DNA of 64,000 nucleotides. Source: Castanea sativa (lineage: Eukaryota; Streptophyta; Magnoliopsida; Fagales; Fagaceae). Below, one piece after another: positions 48,351 to 58,669 of this stretch. The position numbers and the translations under genes were made by a program. Location of the stretch: assembly GCF_040712315.1 (NCBI RefSeq), contig NC_134013.1:89596001-89660000 (forward strand), in the 5' to 3' direction. Numbering within the stretch: the first letter of the stretch is position 1; the number at the start of each line of letters is the position of its first letter. A model generated the notes under the pieces. That model was not told where the DNA came from. It saw only the letters and a list, made by a program, of their open reading frames with translations, and did not search any database.

Positions 48351-48660
48351 TTACCTGTCGCCTTGGAGATTTTTTTGAAAATTGAATATTTGAGCCCACC
48401 TTTGCAAGGATGTTAAAACATGCATGCTTGGCTTAGAACCACTTTGCGCACATGACAAGTGACTTGGATGTGTGTGTGGGACTTTTGGTATCCTTTTAAG
48501 TTGATTCCCTTTCAATGAGCTCTTCTTTGTTGGGTTGATATTGGCTTCAAAGTTACTAGGGCTTGATTCGCCATTTGTGATGTCAAAGGAATTTTTACAA
48601 TCTTTGGTTGTATTCCCCTTTTCCACTTAAGAGCTTTTGATCTCTTTCTTGGCTGTTTCT
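48351..48660 (-). other. Exon-like open segment of the LARD-like element
   Basis: 91 residues from 48626, preceded in frame by TCQKETAKKEIKSS and a stop; rich in Lys, Asn and Ser, with PTKKSSLKGNQLKRIPK. It ends QGD before CAG|GTAATT, a donor-like site. No domain was recognised. Confidence 0.35.
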
Positions 48661-50236
48661 TTTTGACAAGTTATCATTCTAAAGCTTATGAACTTAAGAA
48701 TACAGGTACGGTAAATAGTCTATTACTTTAACTGTGCAAAGTGTTAGACTTGGAGCAGCATTGTCAAGTAAGAAATTCACAAAAATTATTATCAACAAAT
48801 GAATAAAATTTGTTGTGGCTTAGGGACGGTATATATTGATGCGTCTATGACATAGTCTTTAGCATAGTATCCCTTAGTGTGTTTACATAACACAAATATG
48901 TATGTGCATAAATAAAATGCAATTTATTTCGTACTGAGCATTAAAATTATGGCTCAATTTATGAAAGTATGATGCACAGACATATAGATACTACCAAAGT
49001 TTTCATGAAACCATGTGATGAGATTTGTGTATAAATGGAACAATTTTCGTGCTCTATTTTCAAAGTCAAAGCAAAATGTATATTTACATGGAAAATTTTG
49101 AACCATAAACTTTGTTTGTTCTATGGTAGAACATTTCAAGATATTGATTCTAAATATCTTTATATAGATTGGCATAAAATTTACGATTTTGTCAATTGCA
49201 AACTTGCATTCCTTTTTTATGTGATATGGATAATCAGATCTTTTGACCAGAAAATAACATTTAACACATTTAACTGAAGGCCCCAAGGAGCATTCATAGG
49301 AGGATCCTTAACACCCATTAGGAAATTCACTACCTTTCTTTAGGCAGAATTTTTTTTGAAAACCTTAGATTTAATTTCACAAATTCTAAAAATGCAACCA
49401 AATAACTTCTGGTTTTAATGCCTAAACTTAGGGCTTATAAATTTGGAAAGGCAGTAAAATTTGACTCCACCTCTTTAATGTCCAAAATTATGAGATAAAT
49501 TTTGGTTTCATTTTTCTTTAATACTCAAAATTAATATCTTTAAATTTGGCAGGAAAACAAAGGTTGGGAGTTTTTACCTTAAACAATTCTTAACAACAAT
49601 GTTTAAATGTTGGAATATCATAAATTCATAACCTCGACCAATAAACATAACATGAGCATTATATCATATGGTGCATGAGCATATAGGCATCACAGAAACT
49701 TATTCACCATGTAAAGAAGATATTTGAGGAATCTTAGTTTGAAACCGAAGCAATATCTCCCTTTTTTTTTCTTATCTTAGCAAGATGCACTTGGAAAGAA
49801 AAGTGGTGGTATGAAAAGTCATAATGCTTGCCTATCAACTAGGATGTTATGCTATGAGTATATTAGGAAATGTAATAAGACATTTTTTATGGCCATAAAT
49901 AGGATATCAAGGCCAAAAAATTTGGCTCCAATATGAATATTATAGAGGAAACGGTTAGTCTCCCATTGACAAATCCATTTTATTTACCATATATATTATA
50001 TCTATGTAAGCTGTAACTATTAAAGCCTTACAGTTGTACAAATATTTACATCCCCTTTGGAACAAGCACATCTCTCGTACATGAGATATCACCAAACATT
50101 CTCCACTTTTCTAAATAAATATATGCTTCACTATTTAGTTTATGAATAGCCTTATATTTGAGTTTAGCAAAGCAATATTGTTTGAGTGAATTAATGAGGG
50201 GCGTGAATCATGGATAACAGATGGATAAAGGATCCA

Positions 50237-50440
50237 TTACGGTCCAAACATGCCAAAATATGCATTATGGAGCCACTTAAGATAATCAAGAAGTAAATAG
50301 AAAATTTGGGTACTTACTTTCCAATATTGTTTCCTCCATTTGCTTCGTTCATGGCCTTGCTCCTTGGCAAGAGGTAGCCTCTTCGCTCTTCCCTCATTAT
50401 TGTATGCCCACTTTAAGACTTTTGACCACGACATCTTCAT
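50237..50440 (-). other. First exon-like segment after the PBS of the LARD-like element
   Basis: On the minus strand it starts ~170 bp after the primer site and reads MKMSWSKVLKWAYNNEGRAK, then KWRKQYW, followed by AAAGTAAGT, a strong donor-like site. Function unknown. Confidence 0.35.
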
Positions 50441-50588
50441 CGAAACTCAACTCCACAACGTCTATCTGATTCACAGTTATGCATTTTTTGTTGCTACCTT
50501 GGATGAGCACAGTAATTCAGTATTTTATAACTTTGGATTGAACTGAGTAACCCTTTGTCATAGGAAGAGGTTAATGGCTAATCTTTTT

Positions 50589-50604
50589 CCCACAGACGGC
50601 GCCA
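50589..50604 (-). other. Primer-binding site of the LARD-like element
   Basis: The reverse complement is TGGCGCCGTCTGTGGG, identical to the site of the Tat-like element at 31883. Confidence 0.9.
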
Positions 50605-50607
50605 AAT

Positions 50608-51041
50608 TGATGATGCCAAAATCATCAGTTGGGTCACTTGTCCAATCTAGAGCTCTTGACGACCTTGTAGGACCTGCAAAATAAAGGAGAACTAATCGAA
50701 GAGACCACCAGGTTGTGCCTGGTGGGGGAGCCTCCGATGCTCAAGTTAGTATCAACCCATATCTTTCGTATGTAGATAATGTTTTGTAATAGTTTGTGAC
50801 GTACCTTCACAAGTGAGATGGACTGTCTTTTTTATAGGTAATTTGGATAGTTGTTGTACATAATTGGAGGTGATTATTACCCATATGTAACCGTTATCGT
50901 ATTGATGGGCGTTTAAGACCGATGAGTAACGGTTGCTATTAATGTGTTGAATGTGCTTGAGTGGTTACATCTTTTGGCCTACTAATGATGCAAGGTTGTC
51001 CATTAAGATAGACGATCTTAGTAATTTCTATGGACTCATCA
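50608..51041 (-). repeat. 5' LTR of the LARD-like element
   Basis: 434 bp, followed by GTACC; see the element entry. Confidence 0.92.
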
Positions 51042-51046
51042 GTACC

Positions 51047-52140
51047 TCTGCTTTCGATGCTAAACTTTGCATCCTTTCCTTGTCCAAACTACGGGGGACA
51101 TAGGCTTGTACAAACCTTTGCTTTCGATGCTACAGGAGATCGGGTTTGCATACTTTTGCCTTTGATGCTACAGGAGCAGGGTTTGCATACGTTTCACATT
51201 TGATGCAAAAATTTTGCATACCTTCCCTTTCGAAGCTATATGAGCCCTGGGTTTTCCTACTTTTCATATTCTATGCGAAAATTTTCATACCATTCACTCT
51301 CGATGCTACAGGAGATCGGGTTTGCATACCTTTTGCCGAGGATTCTAGAATTTGCATACCTTTTGCTTTTGTTGCACTAGCGAGTAAACTAATAGATATG
51401 AAACATGTTTTTTTTTTTTTTTTTTTTAATCAATATCAAGCGGGACTCATGGTTTTATATTATAGTTGTACATTTTTGTTTTTAAAAGGCCATCAAGCTA
51501 CTTTGTAGTGTGTTCAGACTCCTATCCTATTCAATGCAGAGAATTGTTTTTTATAATCATTACTAAGTGGGACTCATTAGTTTTATATATTAGAATTATA
51601 GTTGGGGCAGAAGTCTACTGTGAAAAGGTACCGTGAATTGAGATTTTTTTTTTTTTGTCTTTTGTGTCGAGGGGGCAAATAAGGCATTTTAGGTCATTAT
51701 AATATTATTAAAAGTTTGGGGGCGGCACCTGACCCCTTCGCCCCCCCCCCCCCTCCCTCCGCCCCTGGATGCACAGGAGCAGGGGGCTTTCTACCTTTCA
51801 CATTTGATGCTAAAATTTGCATACCTTTCGGTTTCTATTCTAGAAGAGTAGTTGTTGGTTCGCATACCTTTCGCTTTCTATGCTACAAGAGTAGGCGGCT
51901 TGCGTACTTTTCGTTTTCGTTGCTAACAAGATTTGCATGTCCCCTATTGTTATCAGGAGCAGTGGTTCAATGCATTTTACCTTTCGCTTTCGTTGCTAGG
52001 ATTGCATGTTCGCTACAGGGTCAGTGGGTTGGAAATTTGGAAGCACGTACTTTCGCTTCGCTTTAGATATTGCCACGTCGGAAATGTGTATACTAAAATT
52101 TCCAAGCCTTTTAAGTTTCGATGCTACAGGGGCAATTGTT
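51047..52140. repeat. Degenerate minisatellite upstream of small gene 2
   Basis: Repeated units of about 40-55 bp around TTTGCATACCTTTCGCTTTC and GATGCTACAGGAGCAGGG. Interrupted at ~51395-51760 by unrelated sequence with poly-T runs and a C-rich tract (51743-51755). Open frames through it (FAFDATGAG..., CIPFAF...) are repeat-derived. Confidence 0.8.
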
Positions 52141-52204
52141 TTTAGTCAATAAAGCCAGTCTTGGGGGATAAGTGAGAACTATTTGTGCACCGAAGACTAT
52201 TATG

Positions 52205-52240
52205 TGCTCCTCTCTCTCTCTGTCTCCCTCTATATATGTA
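52205..52240 (+). promoter_or_regulatory. Core promoter of small gene 2
   Basis: CTCTCTGTCTCCCTCTATAT followed by ATGTAC, matching the CT-tract plus TATA box of paralogue 1; the TATA box lies ~95 bp before the start codon. Confidence 0.6.
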
Positions 52241-52327
52241 CACTCAATTCCATTCAAATGGTCACTACCTTCTCTAAAAAAAAGAAAAAAGAATAGCTTG
52301 CTTAGCTTCTCTCATATTCAATTAGAA

Positions 52328-52724
52328 ATGGGTCGTTTAATGCCTAAGCCATTTTCATACCTGCCTGATCCTCGTCTCAACTGGTAAGAACGAACAAAAT
52401 CTCAAGTTATTCAGGTTTCTGTACAATATCTAAAATTTTATTTTCCCCGCTTTATTTGATACAATTTCTTTTTGTATACACAGGGAAGAAAAGTTGCTAT
52501 TGAGGCTTGAAGTTGCTGGGAAAATTGTATACCTTATCCTCATTGTTGTGCTCATTTTTGCAATACGCAAGCGTAAAAGTAATAATTTAAGTGGTGGTGG
52601 TGGTGGTCAAGCCCAAGCGCCTGTCAGTGTGAGCTTTACCAGCGACGACGGTGATACCAACAGCTGCACTCAAACCGCTATGGGTCCAACTTCCCTAGCT
52701 TTCAGTACCACCATGGCTTGCTAA
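52328..52724 (+). CDS. Small single-pass membrane protein, two exons, paralogue 2
   Basis: Unknown function. Exon 1 is 52328-52383 (MGRLMPKPFSYLPDPRLN plus two bases of Trp), the intron GTAAGA...CACAG, and exon 2 is 52484-52724; the spliced product is 98 residues. Same plan as the gene at 10326: a Pro-rich N-terminus, EEKLLLRLEVAGK, a hydrophobic helix IVYLILIVVLIFAI, basic RKRKSNN, a Gly-rich linker GGGGGQAQAP, then SFTSDDGD and AMGPTSLAF. The intron phase is the same. The upstream minisatellite is specific to this copy. Retained spliceability, start and stop in both copies argue for real genes rather than chance frames. Possible roles (peptide precursor, membrane regulator) are guesses. Confidence 0.75.
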
Positions 52725-53560
52725 GAAAAGTTACGTTCGTGCACGAAAAAAGAAGAAGAAGAAGTTGTGGTCATATATATAGAATTCCATCTTTGGTTTC
52801 TGTTTGATTGTTATAAATATGGTAGTATGGTACCATGAACTAGTGTTTGAAGTGTGTGAGGTTCTGCAGCTTTTCCTTTCTGTATTATTGTTATCATATG
52901 TTGTAACTTGTAATAAGTCTCCGCTTGTTTGCAGTGTGTGATGAGGTTCTGCAGTTTTTATTGGGTACTTATGCTATTTGATATTATGCTATGAACTGCT
53001 CTATATTCATATAGATAATTTGGCCAAATCAGTATCCGAATTCTAGTTGTGAATATAAGACAGAATTTGTTTGTGTCTACTGTGCCCATGGCCGTGAGGA
53101 AACAGAGACACAAAGAAGAGTTTCCCGTGTATGTTTAACGTAGGTCCTAAGAATAAGAAATTATTGTATATTCCTGAACTATACTCTCATAAAGCAGTGG
53201 ATCCCATAGTCTTGACCATGCAATAACGGTCCCAAAAATAATCTTAGAATTGGGCTCACATGCTTTAGTGTAAAGACATGAAAGGGCTTAAGCCTGAGGT
53301 AATTTTGGTCAGGGTTGGCCCTAAGGAGAGATAGAGTTTAGTTAGAGATTGTGCAAACTAGCTGAGGAGGTATATTTTTATTTCTTTTATTATTATTATT
53401 ACTACAAAGGAGCTGACCTGAAAAATTTTGGGATTAAAAGACTTTGTTGTTGTATATTATTATTACTAATGGGGAAAATTTTATTTTTAATTAAGAGGAC
53501 TGCACATTTTTTTTCTAACTTCTATTTACAAAAAATTATTACCTTTTGAAAATTTGGAGT
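52725..53560. other. 3' UTR and flank of small gene 2
   Basis: Shares its order of motifs with the remnant at 27225-27960 and, in part, with 11080-11300. GCAGTGTGTGATGAGGTTCTGCAG near 52931 partly repeats GTGTGTGAGGTTCTGCAG near 52853. Confidence 0.55.
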
Positions 53561-55999
53561 TTAATCTTTTACATTTGAAATTACACCATTTAATCTATTA
53601 TACTCTTAAAATATAGAATTAATTTTTTTGTGATGAATTATAGAATTAATTTGAAATGCAATTATATAAAAATAAAATATTGGACCCATGTATTTCAACT
53701 TTGTCTTTTTCTTGACCACGTGTACTCCTCTAATTTGTTTTTTTTTTTTTTTCTTCTTCTTCTTCTTATTATTATTTTCAGAGACTTTAAGGGTATCTTG
53801 GGAAGAGTATTGTATCTCAATTAATTGGTATTTTTTTTTGGTATTTTCTACTTAAATATCTAGAATTTAAATCTCATTAGTTGTAAATTGTAATTATCAA
53901 ATTATTTATAAAGAATTAAAGAAAATACTAGGGTTATAAACTTTTTTATAAACTGTTAATGCGGTCAGTCTGTGAATAGTTACTATTAGCGATGAATTTA
54001 GACATAAGTTTATAAAAATTTGTCACTTTAACCATTTGTTAAAACATTATTAGTTTTTGTTTTTTTGTTTTTGTTGAGAAACAGTTAAAACATTATTTGT
54101 TAAAATAGTGTTTATGATTTTTGTTTTTTTTTTGTTTTTTGTTTTTTGTTTTTTTGTTTTTTTGTTTTTTTTTTTGTTTTTTTGTTTTTTGTTTTTTTGT
54201 TTTTTTTTTTTCTATTAAGCCAATGGAAATGGCAGACTGGCAGTTGACTTGAGAGTTGAGACGTTATTCTTTCTATTCTTAACGCATTCATTGCTCCCTT
54301 CCTCCCTTCAATTCCTTTTCAACTCTCTCTCTCTCTCTAACTTCTTCCACTCACGGAGGCACTGGTGGCATCATCGTCCGGCGGAAATACAAAACTCCGG
54401 CATCAATTTTTCCCCGTCGACACACATTTATCACGGCAAGTTTATTTCTCTTATTTTGATTTTTAGGCATTTAAAAAAATAGTTTGTTAATATTAGTTGA
54501 TGTGCTATGACTCTTCCTCAAAGTCTAGCTTTTGAGATGGTATGCTGTAAATTGTTGGAGAATTTACATGTTGGAGTAACAGAGTGAATATTTAGTAGTG
54601 TTATTACGCTATTGTAGCCTAAAAATTAAAGAAATTTAGGTTCAATGCTTTATGCAAATTCTTGTCTGCTGTATAAAATGGCTGTATATGGTGACACAAA
54701 ATCATTGAATCATTCAGTCAGTCTATTGCAGTGAGATGTTGGTGCAGCTGATATTTTATTAGGCATATATAAATCAACAACCTAATTAGTAATAACAATC
54801 CTTAATTTTTTGGGACAAGAATTCCTCATCCAACTGCGTAGGATTCGAATAAGCATCCATTGTGTACTTTTATCACGTAACCTATTTAGCGTTCATGTGT
54901 GTTATTTAAATGAGTTAATGAGTTATGTAGGTAAAATTTGTCCTATTTTTTGACTTCTGAAAGCAATTTATAAACTCTTGCAGCTGTTTTTTTTTGGCTG
55001 GCAAATTAATGAACTTTTTTTTTGAATAAATCCTGTGGGATGATTCGAAGTGGTATGGTGGTATAAGGGTCTAACATGAACAAATGAAGATTGTTGCCAT
55101 AGGATATTATCATTAGTCTTTTTTATGCACTTGTTTAGTGCAGTCCCAGCAAACCAAAAGTAGTTGTGCTGCAGAGCATTATATATATGACTTTCTTTTC
55201 CTTTTCTGTTTTTATGTTTTTTATTTATTATTTTTTTTTATGAATAATAAGATTTATTTCAGTTGTTCCTTTGCTATAAAGATAAAATTTAACGATGGAG
55301 GGAAGGGTAGATAGGGGAAATTTAAGTGAAAACAGACTCATAAACCTTGCTGCAATAAGTCTTTGTGGAGTTAAGTTGAGTAGCAAATCTCTGGTCAACT
55401 TAAGATGAATCTTGCTCCAGTAAGCCTTTGTGGAGTTAAAAGGTGGTTTTAGTTGGCAATTTTTGCAGGACAAATTGGGGGGATTTGTTTGCATGTGCTT
55501 GTGGTGGTTTAGTATTAGTAGTTGTGGATCTAGGGTTTAGAATTTGGCAGAGAAACGGTTATGGGGTTGTGTTAGGAATTAAAAGGTAGTTTTGATTGGT
55601 TATTTGATGGCTACTTGGTAAAAGAAACTATGGGGAGTTTTACGGTTTTGATAGGTAAAAGGAATAGCTTGATTTGTGGTTGTAAGCAAGAATGAAAAGA
55701 GAGGATTTTATGGTGTTCAAGGGGTTGTATGAACAGTTAAATAAAGAAATGAAGAAAAGAGAAAAGAGAAAGGGAGAAAAGAAAAAGAAAAATGTACCTC
55801 TATACCAAATACCCTTAATAGCAAGAATTGCATAAATTATAGTTTTACCCATGGGTACAAATGACCATAAATTATTTATAGAAAAAAACCAAATGAGAAT
55901 TTTTTTTAACCCTTGGACATTTATAACTACTTAACTAGACCTTTACTTTCTAAAAAAAAAAAAAAAAATTAACTAGACCTTTAAAAGCACACAACTTTC
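53561..55999. other. Intergenic DNA, no gene recognised
   Basis: A T-rich (TTTTTTG)n tract at 54117-54212; a CT-rich, UTR-like stretch at 54290-54440; and a short duplicated AGTC/GCCTTTGTGGAGTTAA at 55360-55440. It may be upstream sequence of the eEF1B-gamma-like fragment, but no exon was recognised. Confidence 0.45.
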
Positions 56000-56818
56000 A
56001 CTTCAATTGGACTTCCCATGTGTACCTTATAAAATAAACCTTGAATGACCAAATTTGTGAAGTAGTAACAAATCAATCATCCATGGTTTCATCATTCTCC
56101 ACTAGTTGGAAAAAAACTCGTTCCCAAATTTTAAAGTGTTGAAATATATGAACCTTTCAACTTGAAACTTGTATCAATGCTTCAATCATCTTCGTAAGCA
56201 ATAGGATTAAATAATATTTCTTTCTCCCCATATTGGTAAATTCATTTGGAATAATAAAATCAATATTTGGAAGACTTTTCAACTTAACATCAATAGCTTC
56301 CTTGGTCTTAACTTTTCCATTATCAACCTTTTCCTCATCTCACTCCTTTGTGGTCACTATTGTCCTTGTGATGCATTCCCTTGGTTGTTCTTGAAGTTGG
56401 ACTAGTGTTGAATCATTAGACTGAGTTTATGTCTCCTTTATATATTATACCACACCTTGAGGCATTGAACCAGTACCTAATTGAGGTTGTTGTGGCAGCA
56501 AATTGGTAAGGCCATATCTATCAGATTTTGAGGGGACAACATGTGCCATTTTTTCCACATAGGGTGGGATAAACTTGGGTCTAACTTAGAATATCTTAGT
56601 TCTCGATAAGTTGTCATCCTATCAAGATTTTTAATCCAAGTTTCTCACACAGTAAACAAATCTTCTAGCTTTGCGTCTATTGAACACAACCTTTCATCCA
56701 ATTGTTGCAAAGCCTTCTTTGTTTCTTCGTAGTCTTGAGAATAATTAACCGGCGTATATACTAGCATTAGTATTACAAGTTTTTAAACATTCAGTTCAAC
56801 TACTTTGGCCATTCTTAT
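56000..56818 (-). pseudogene. Unknown decayed reading frame, possibly gag-like
   Basis: On the minus strand from ATG at 56818: MAKVVELNV*, then VNYSQDYEETKKALQQLDER, LCSIDAKLEDLFTV*ETWIK, and after a frame change HVVPSKSDRYGLTNLLPQQP; further on KTKEAIDVKLKSLPNIDFII and FQHFKIWERVFFQLVENDE. The coiled-coil start and Gln/Pro middle suggest a transposon gag or a lost host gene. It is not recognised. Stops and a frameshift mark it as dead. Confidence 0.4.
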
Positions 56819-56939
56819 TATTTTAAAACCTTTGAATCCACCATTTGTCGTGTCTTTTTTCTGTAAGATCTTGTTCTCTATATTATGACACTTGTTGTAT
56901 GAAATTTTTCTCTTCATCCTTATTTCATGTTTGTTTCAG

Positions 56940-57274
56940 GATTCTGGGACATGTATGATCATGAGGGATACTCTCTCTGGTTCGATGATTACAAGTACAA
57001 TGATGAGAACACTGTTTCCTTTGGAACACTAAACGGGGTTGGTGGTTTTCTTCAGAGAATGGATCTAGCACTCAAGGTGAAGGGACTATGACTTTTCCGT
57101 GGGCTTGAAATACCACAATTTTTGCTTGATGAGTGATATGACATGGAACTATACGACTGGAAGAAGGTTGATATCACAGATAAAGGCCAAAGGGAACGTG
57201 TGAATCAGATGATTGAAGATCAAAAACCTTTCAAGGGCAAGCCTCTTTTGGTCGCTAGTGCTTCAAGTAAATGA
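56940..57274 (+). pseudogene. Elongation factor 1B gamma (eEF1B-gamma) C-terminal exon, broken
   Basis: eEF1B-gamma is the scaffold subunit of the eEF1B exchange factor. After an intron-like TTTGTTTCAG the frame reads FWDMYDHEGYSLWFDDYKYN, then DENTVSF, VGGFLQRMDLA, and directly KVKGL*LFRGLEIPQF; about 16 codons of the family are missing between MDLA and VKGL. Two stops follow (Trp to TGA; one at DE*YDMELYDW). It ends with ERVNQMIEDQKPFKG and a TGA at 57272-57274, near the normal C-terminus. The retained splice acceptor argues for a DNA-level duplicate rather than a retrocopy. No upstream exons were seen. Confidence 0.85.
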
Positions 57275-58242
57275 CCCCAATTATTCCCTTGATTAACAGT
57301 TGTATTTTTGTGTGTTGTTTTTCCTGCTAGAGTTTTTCCTCACACTATTGCAAACAGGCTGAAGTCTATCCTTTTTGTGTTTGAGCGGCCTAGTATAATA
57401 TATAAGCTTATTACTGTTGTTTCAGTATTTCAAAATGATTTAGACATGTATTATATAATACAATGATTTTGGTTTGATATACGATTGCATGTTGATGGTA
57501 ATAAAAAATTGAATTAAGAGCACTGCCCATTCTTCTTCTTCTTGTTAAATTAAAAATGGGGTCTTCGGTGTAGACTTATAAACCCCATTCTATGTGATTG
57601 AAGGCAATGAGGGTAATATCTTGATGCGTACCATCAGAGTCTTGATGGGGCTATCATCGTGGGCACAATACATTCATTGAAGTGCTACCTAAGAAGCACA
57701 AACACAGACACAAACATTGTATTATAACACGAGTAATTTTTGAAAATATCAATATGACATGGATATGACATAGGTACAAAACCCTAAACAAAGTATTCGT
57801 GCTTCCTAGAGCGCCATTGCTTAAGCCGCTCAATTCTTGCCAAGCATCATGTGGAGTGATATGAGAATTCCTACTACTATGCTACACCCTGCAGTGGTCG
57901 CTATCCATCTTTTTGAAGTAATGCATATAATCAAATCAATTGTTTTCTAGTCATTAATTGCTGATTTAAGGGTGTACATCTTCAACTCCAATCCTAACTT
58001 CATTCTCTGAGGCTGAAGAATGATTCAAGGATAAGTGTTTGGAAGGTAAAATTATTATCTTAAGTGGCAATAACTTCAGTGATAAAATCAGTGCTAGCTA
58101 CTACTTTAGAAAACAATATGTTATTTTTCAAGATTCCTATTTCAGTTTGCAACAAATTTGTGTATTGACAATTTGACAAGGAAGATTTTCTGGTTGTGTA
58201 TTGACAATTTTGTGTCATTTAAATCTTGGGATGAGCGTTGTG
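57275..58242. other. 3' flank of the eEF1B-gamma fragment and intergenic DNA
   Basis: Nothing recognised with confidence. Confidence 0.45.
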
Positions 58243-58500
58243 AGAGTAAGGAGAAACGGATGATTGGGTTTTCGGAGGATGAAGGCTATCAATAAGGTTC
58301 TCATTGCAAAATTGGGTTAGCATGAGGCCAGCTATGATAAAATCTGGGTAAATATCTGGAAAACTTTCTCAAGAGGGATCCCATTCCCAGTAGTCAAAGC
58401 CAAAGGCAATTCTTTGTGGATATGGGTAAAGCAAGGACTTAACAAAGGGAATTGTCTTTTAGTGGGTAATTGTCATCCATTAGTGCTATGAAAACTCAGC
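58243..58500 (+). pseudogene. L1 LINE relic (region after the RT domain)
   Basis: FRRMKAINKVLIAKLG*HEA from ~58270, then YDKIWVNIWKTFSRGIPF and NSLWIWVKQGLNKGNCLLVGN, match the post-RT segment of plant L1 elements (usually GLGFRRMKAxNxALLAKxGW). The Trp is replaced by TAG. Both ends are truncated. Confidence 0.75.
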
Positions 58501-58669
58501 TTATGCAAAGATATTGAAGATGAAAGGCGAGAAATCAATGTAAGAATTTAAATGCTTCAGCCGTGTCCACTATATGATAAGATTATAGTAGAGCTTATAT
58601 ATAATATAACCTATCAACTTTAATTTTAAAAAACTATCTTTCCATGGTTATTTTTTTTATTTACTAAAA

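Larger units (their letters stand above)
43829..51041 (-). mobile_element. Non-autonomous LTR retrotransposon (LARD-like), minus strand
   Basis: 7.2 kb flanked by GTACC on both sides (43824-43828, 51042-51046). The 434-bp LTRs (TGATGATGCC...GGACTCATCA) differ at five positions. The primer site TGGCGCCGTCTGTGGG lies beside the right LTR on the minus strand and a purine-rich GGGAATGGGGGGCAAT beside the left one, fixing the orientation. The 6.3-kb interior has no gag, protease, RT or integrase. It has a 93-bp tandem repeat and diverged internal duplications with exon-like segments. It must rely on proteins from elsewhere. Confidence 0.9.

Noticed and set aside
51146..52145. Several overlapping frames with CIPFAF and DATG repeats
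   Set aside because: Translations of the degenerate minisatellite upstream of small gene 2.
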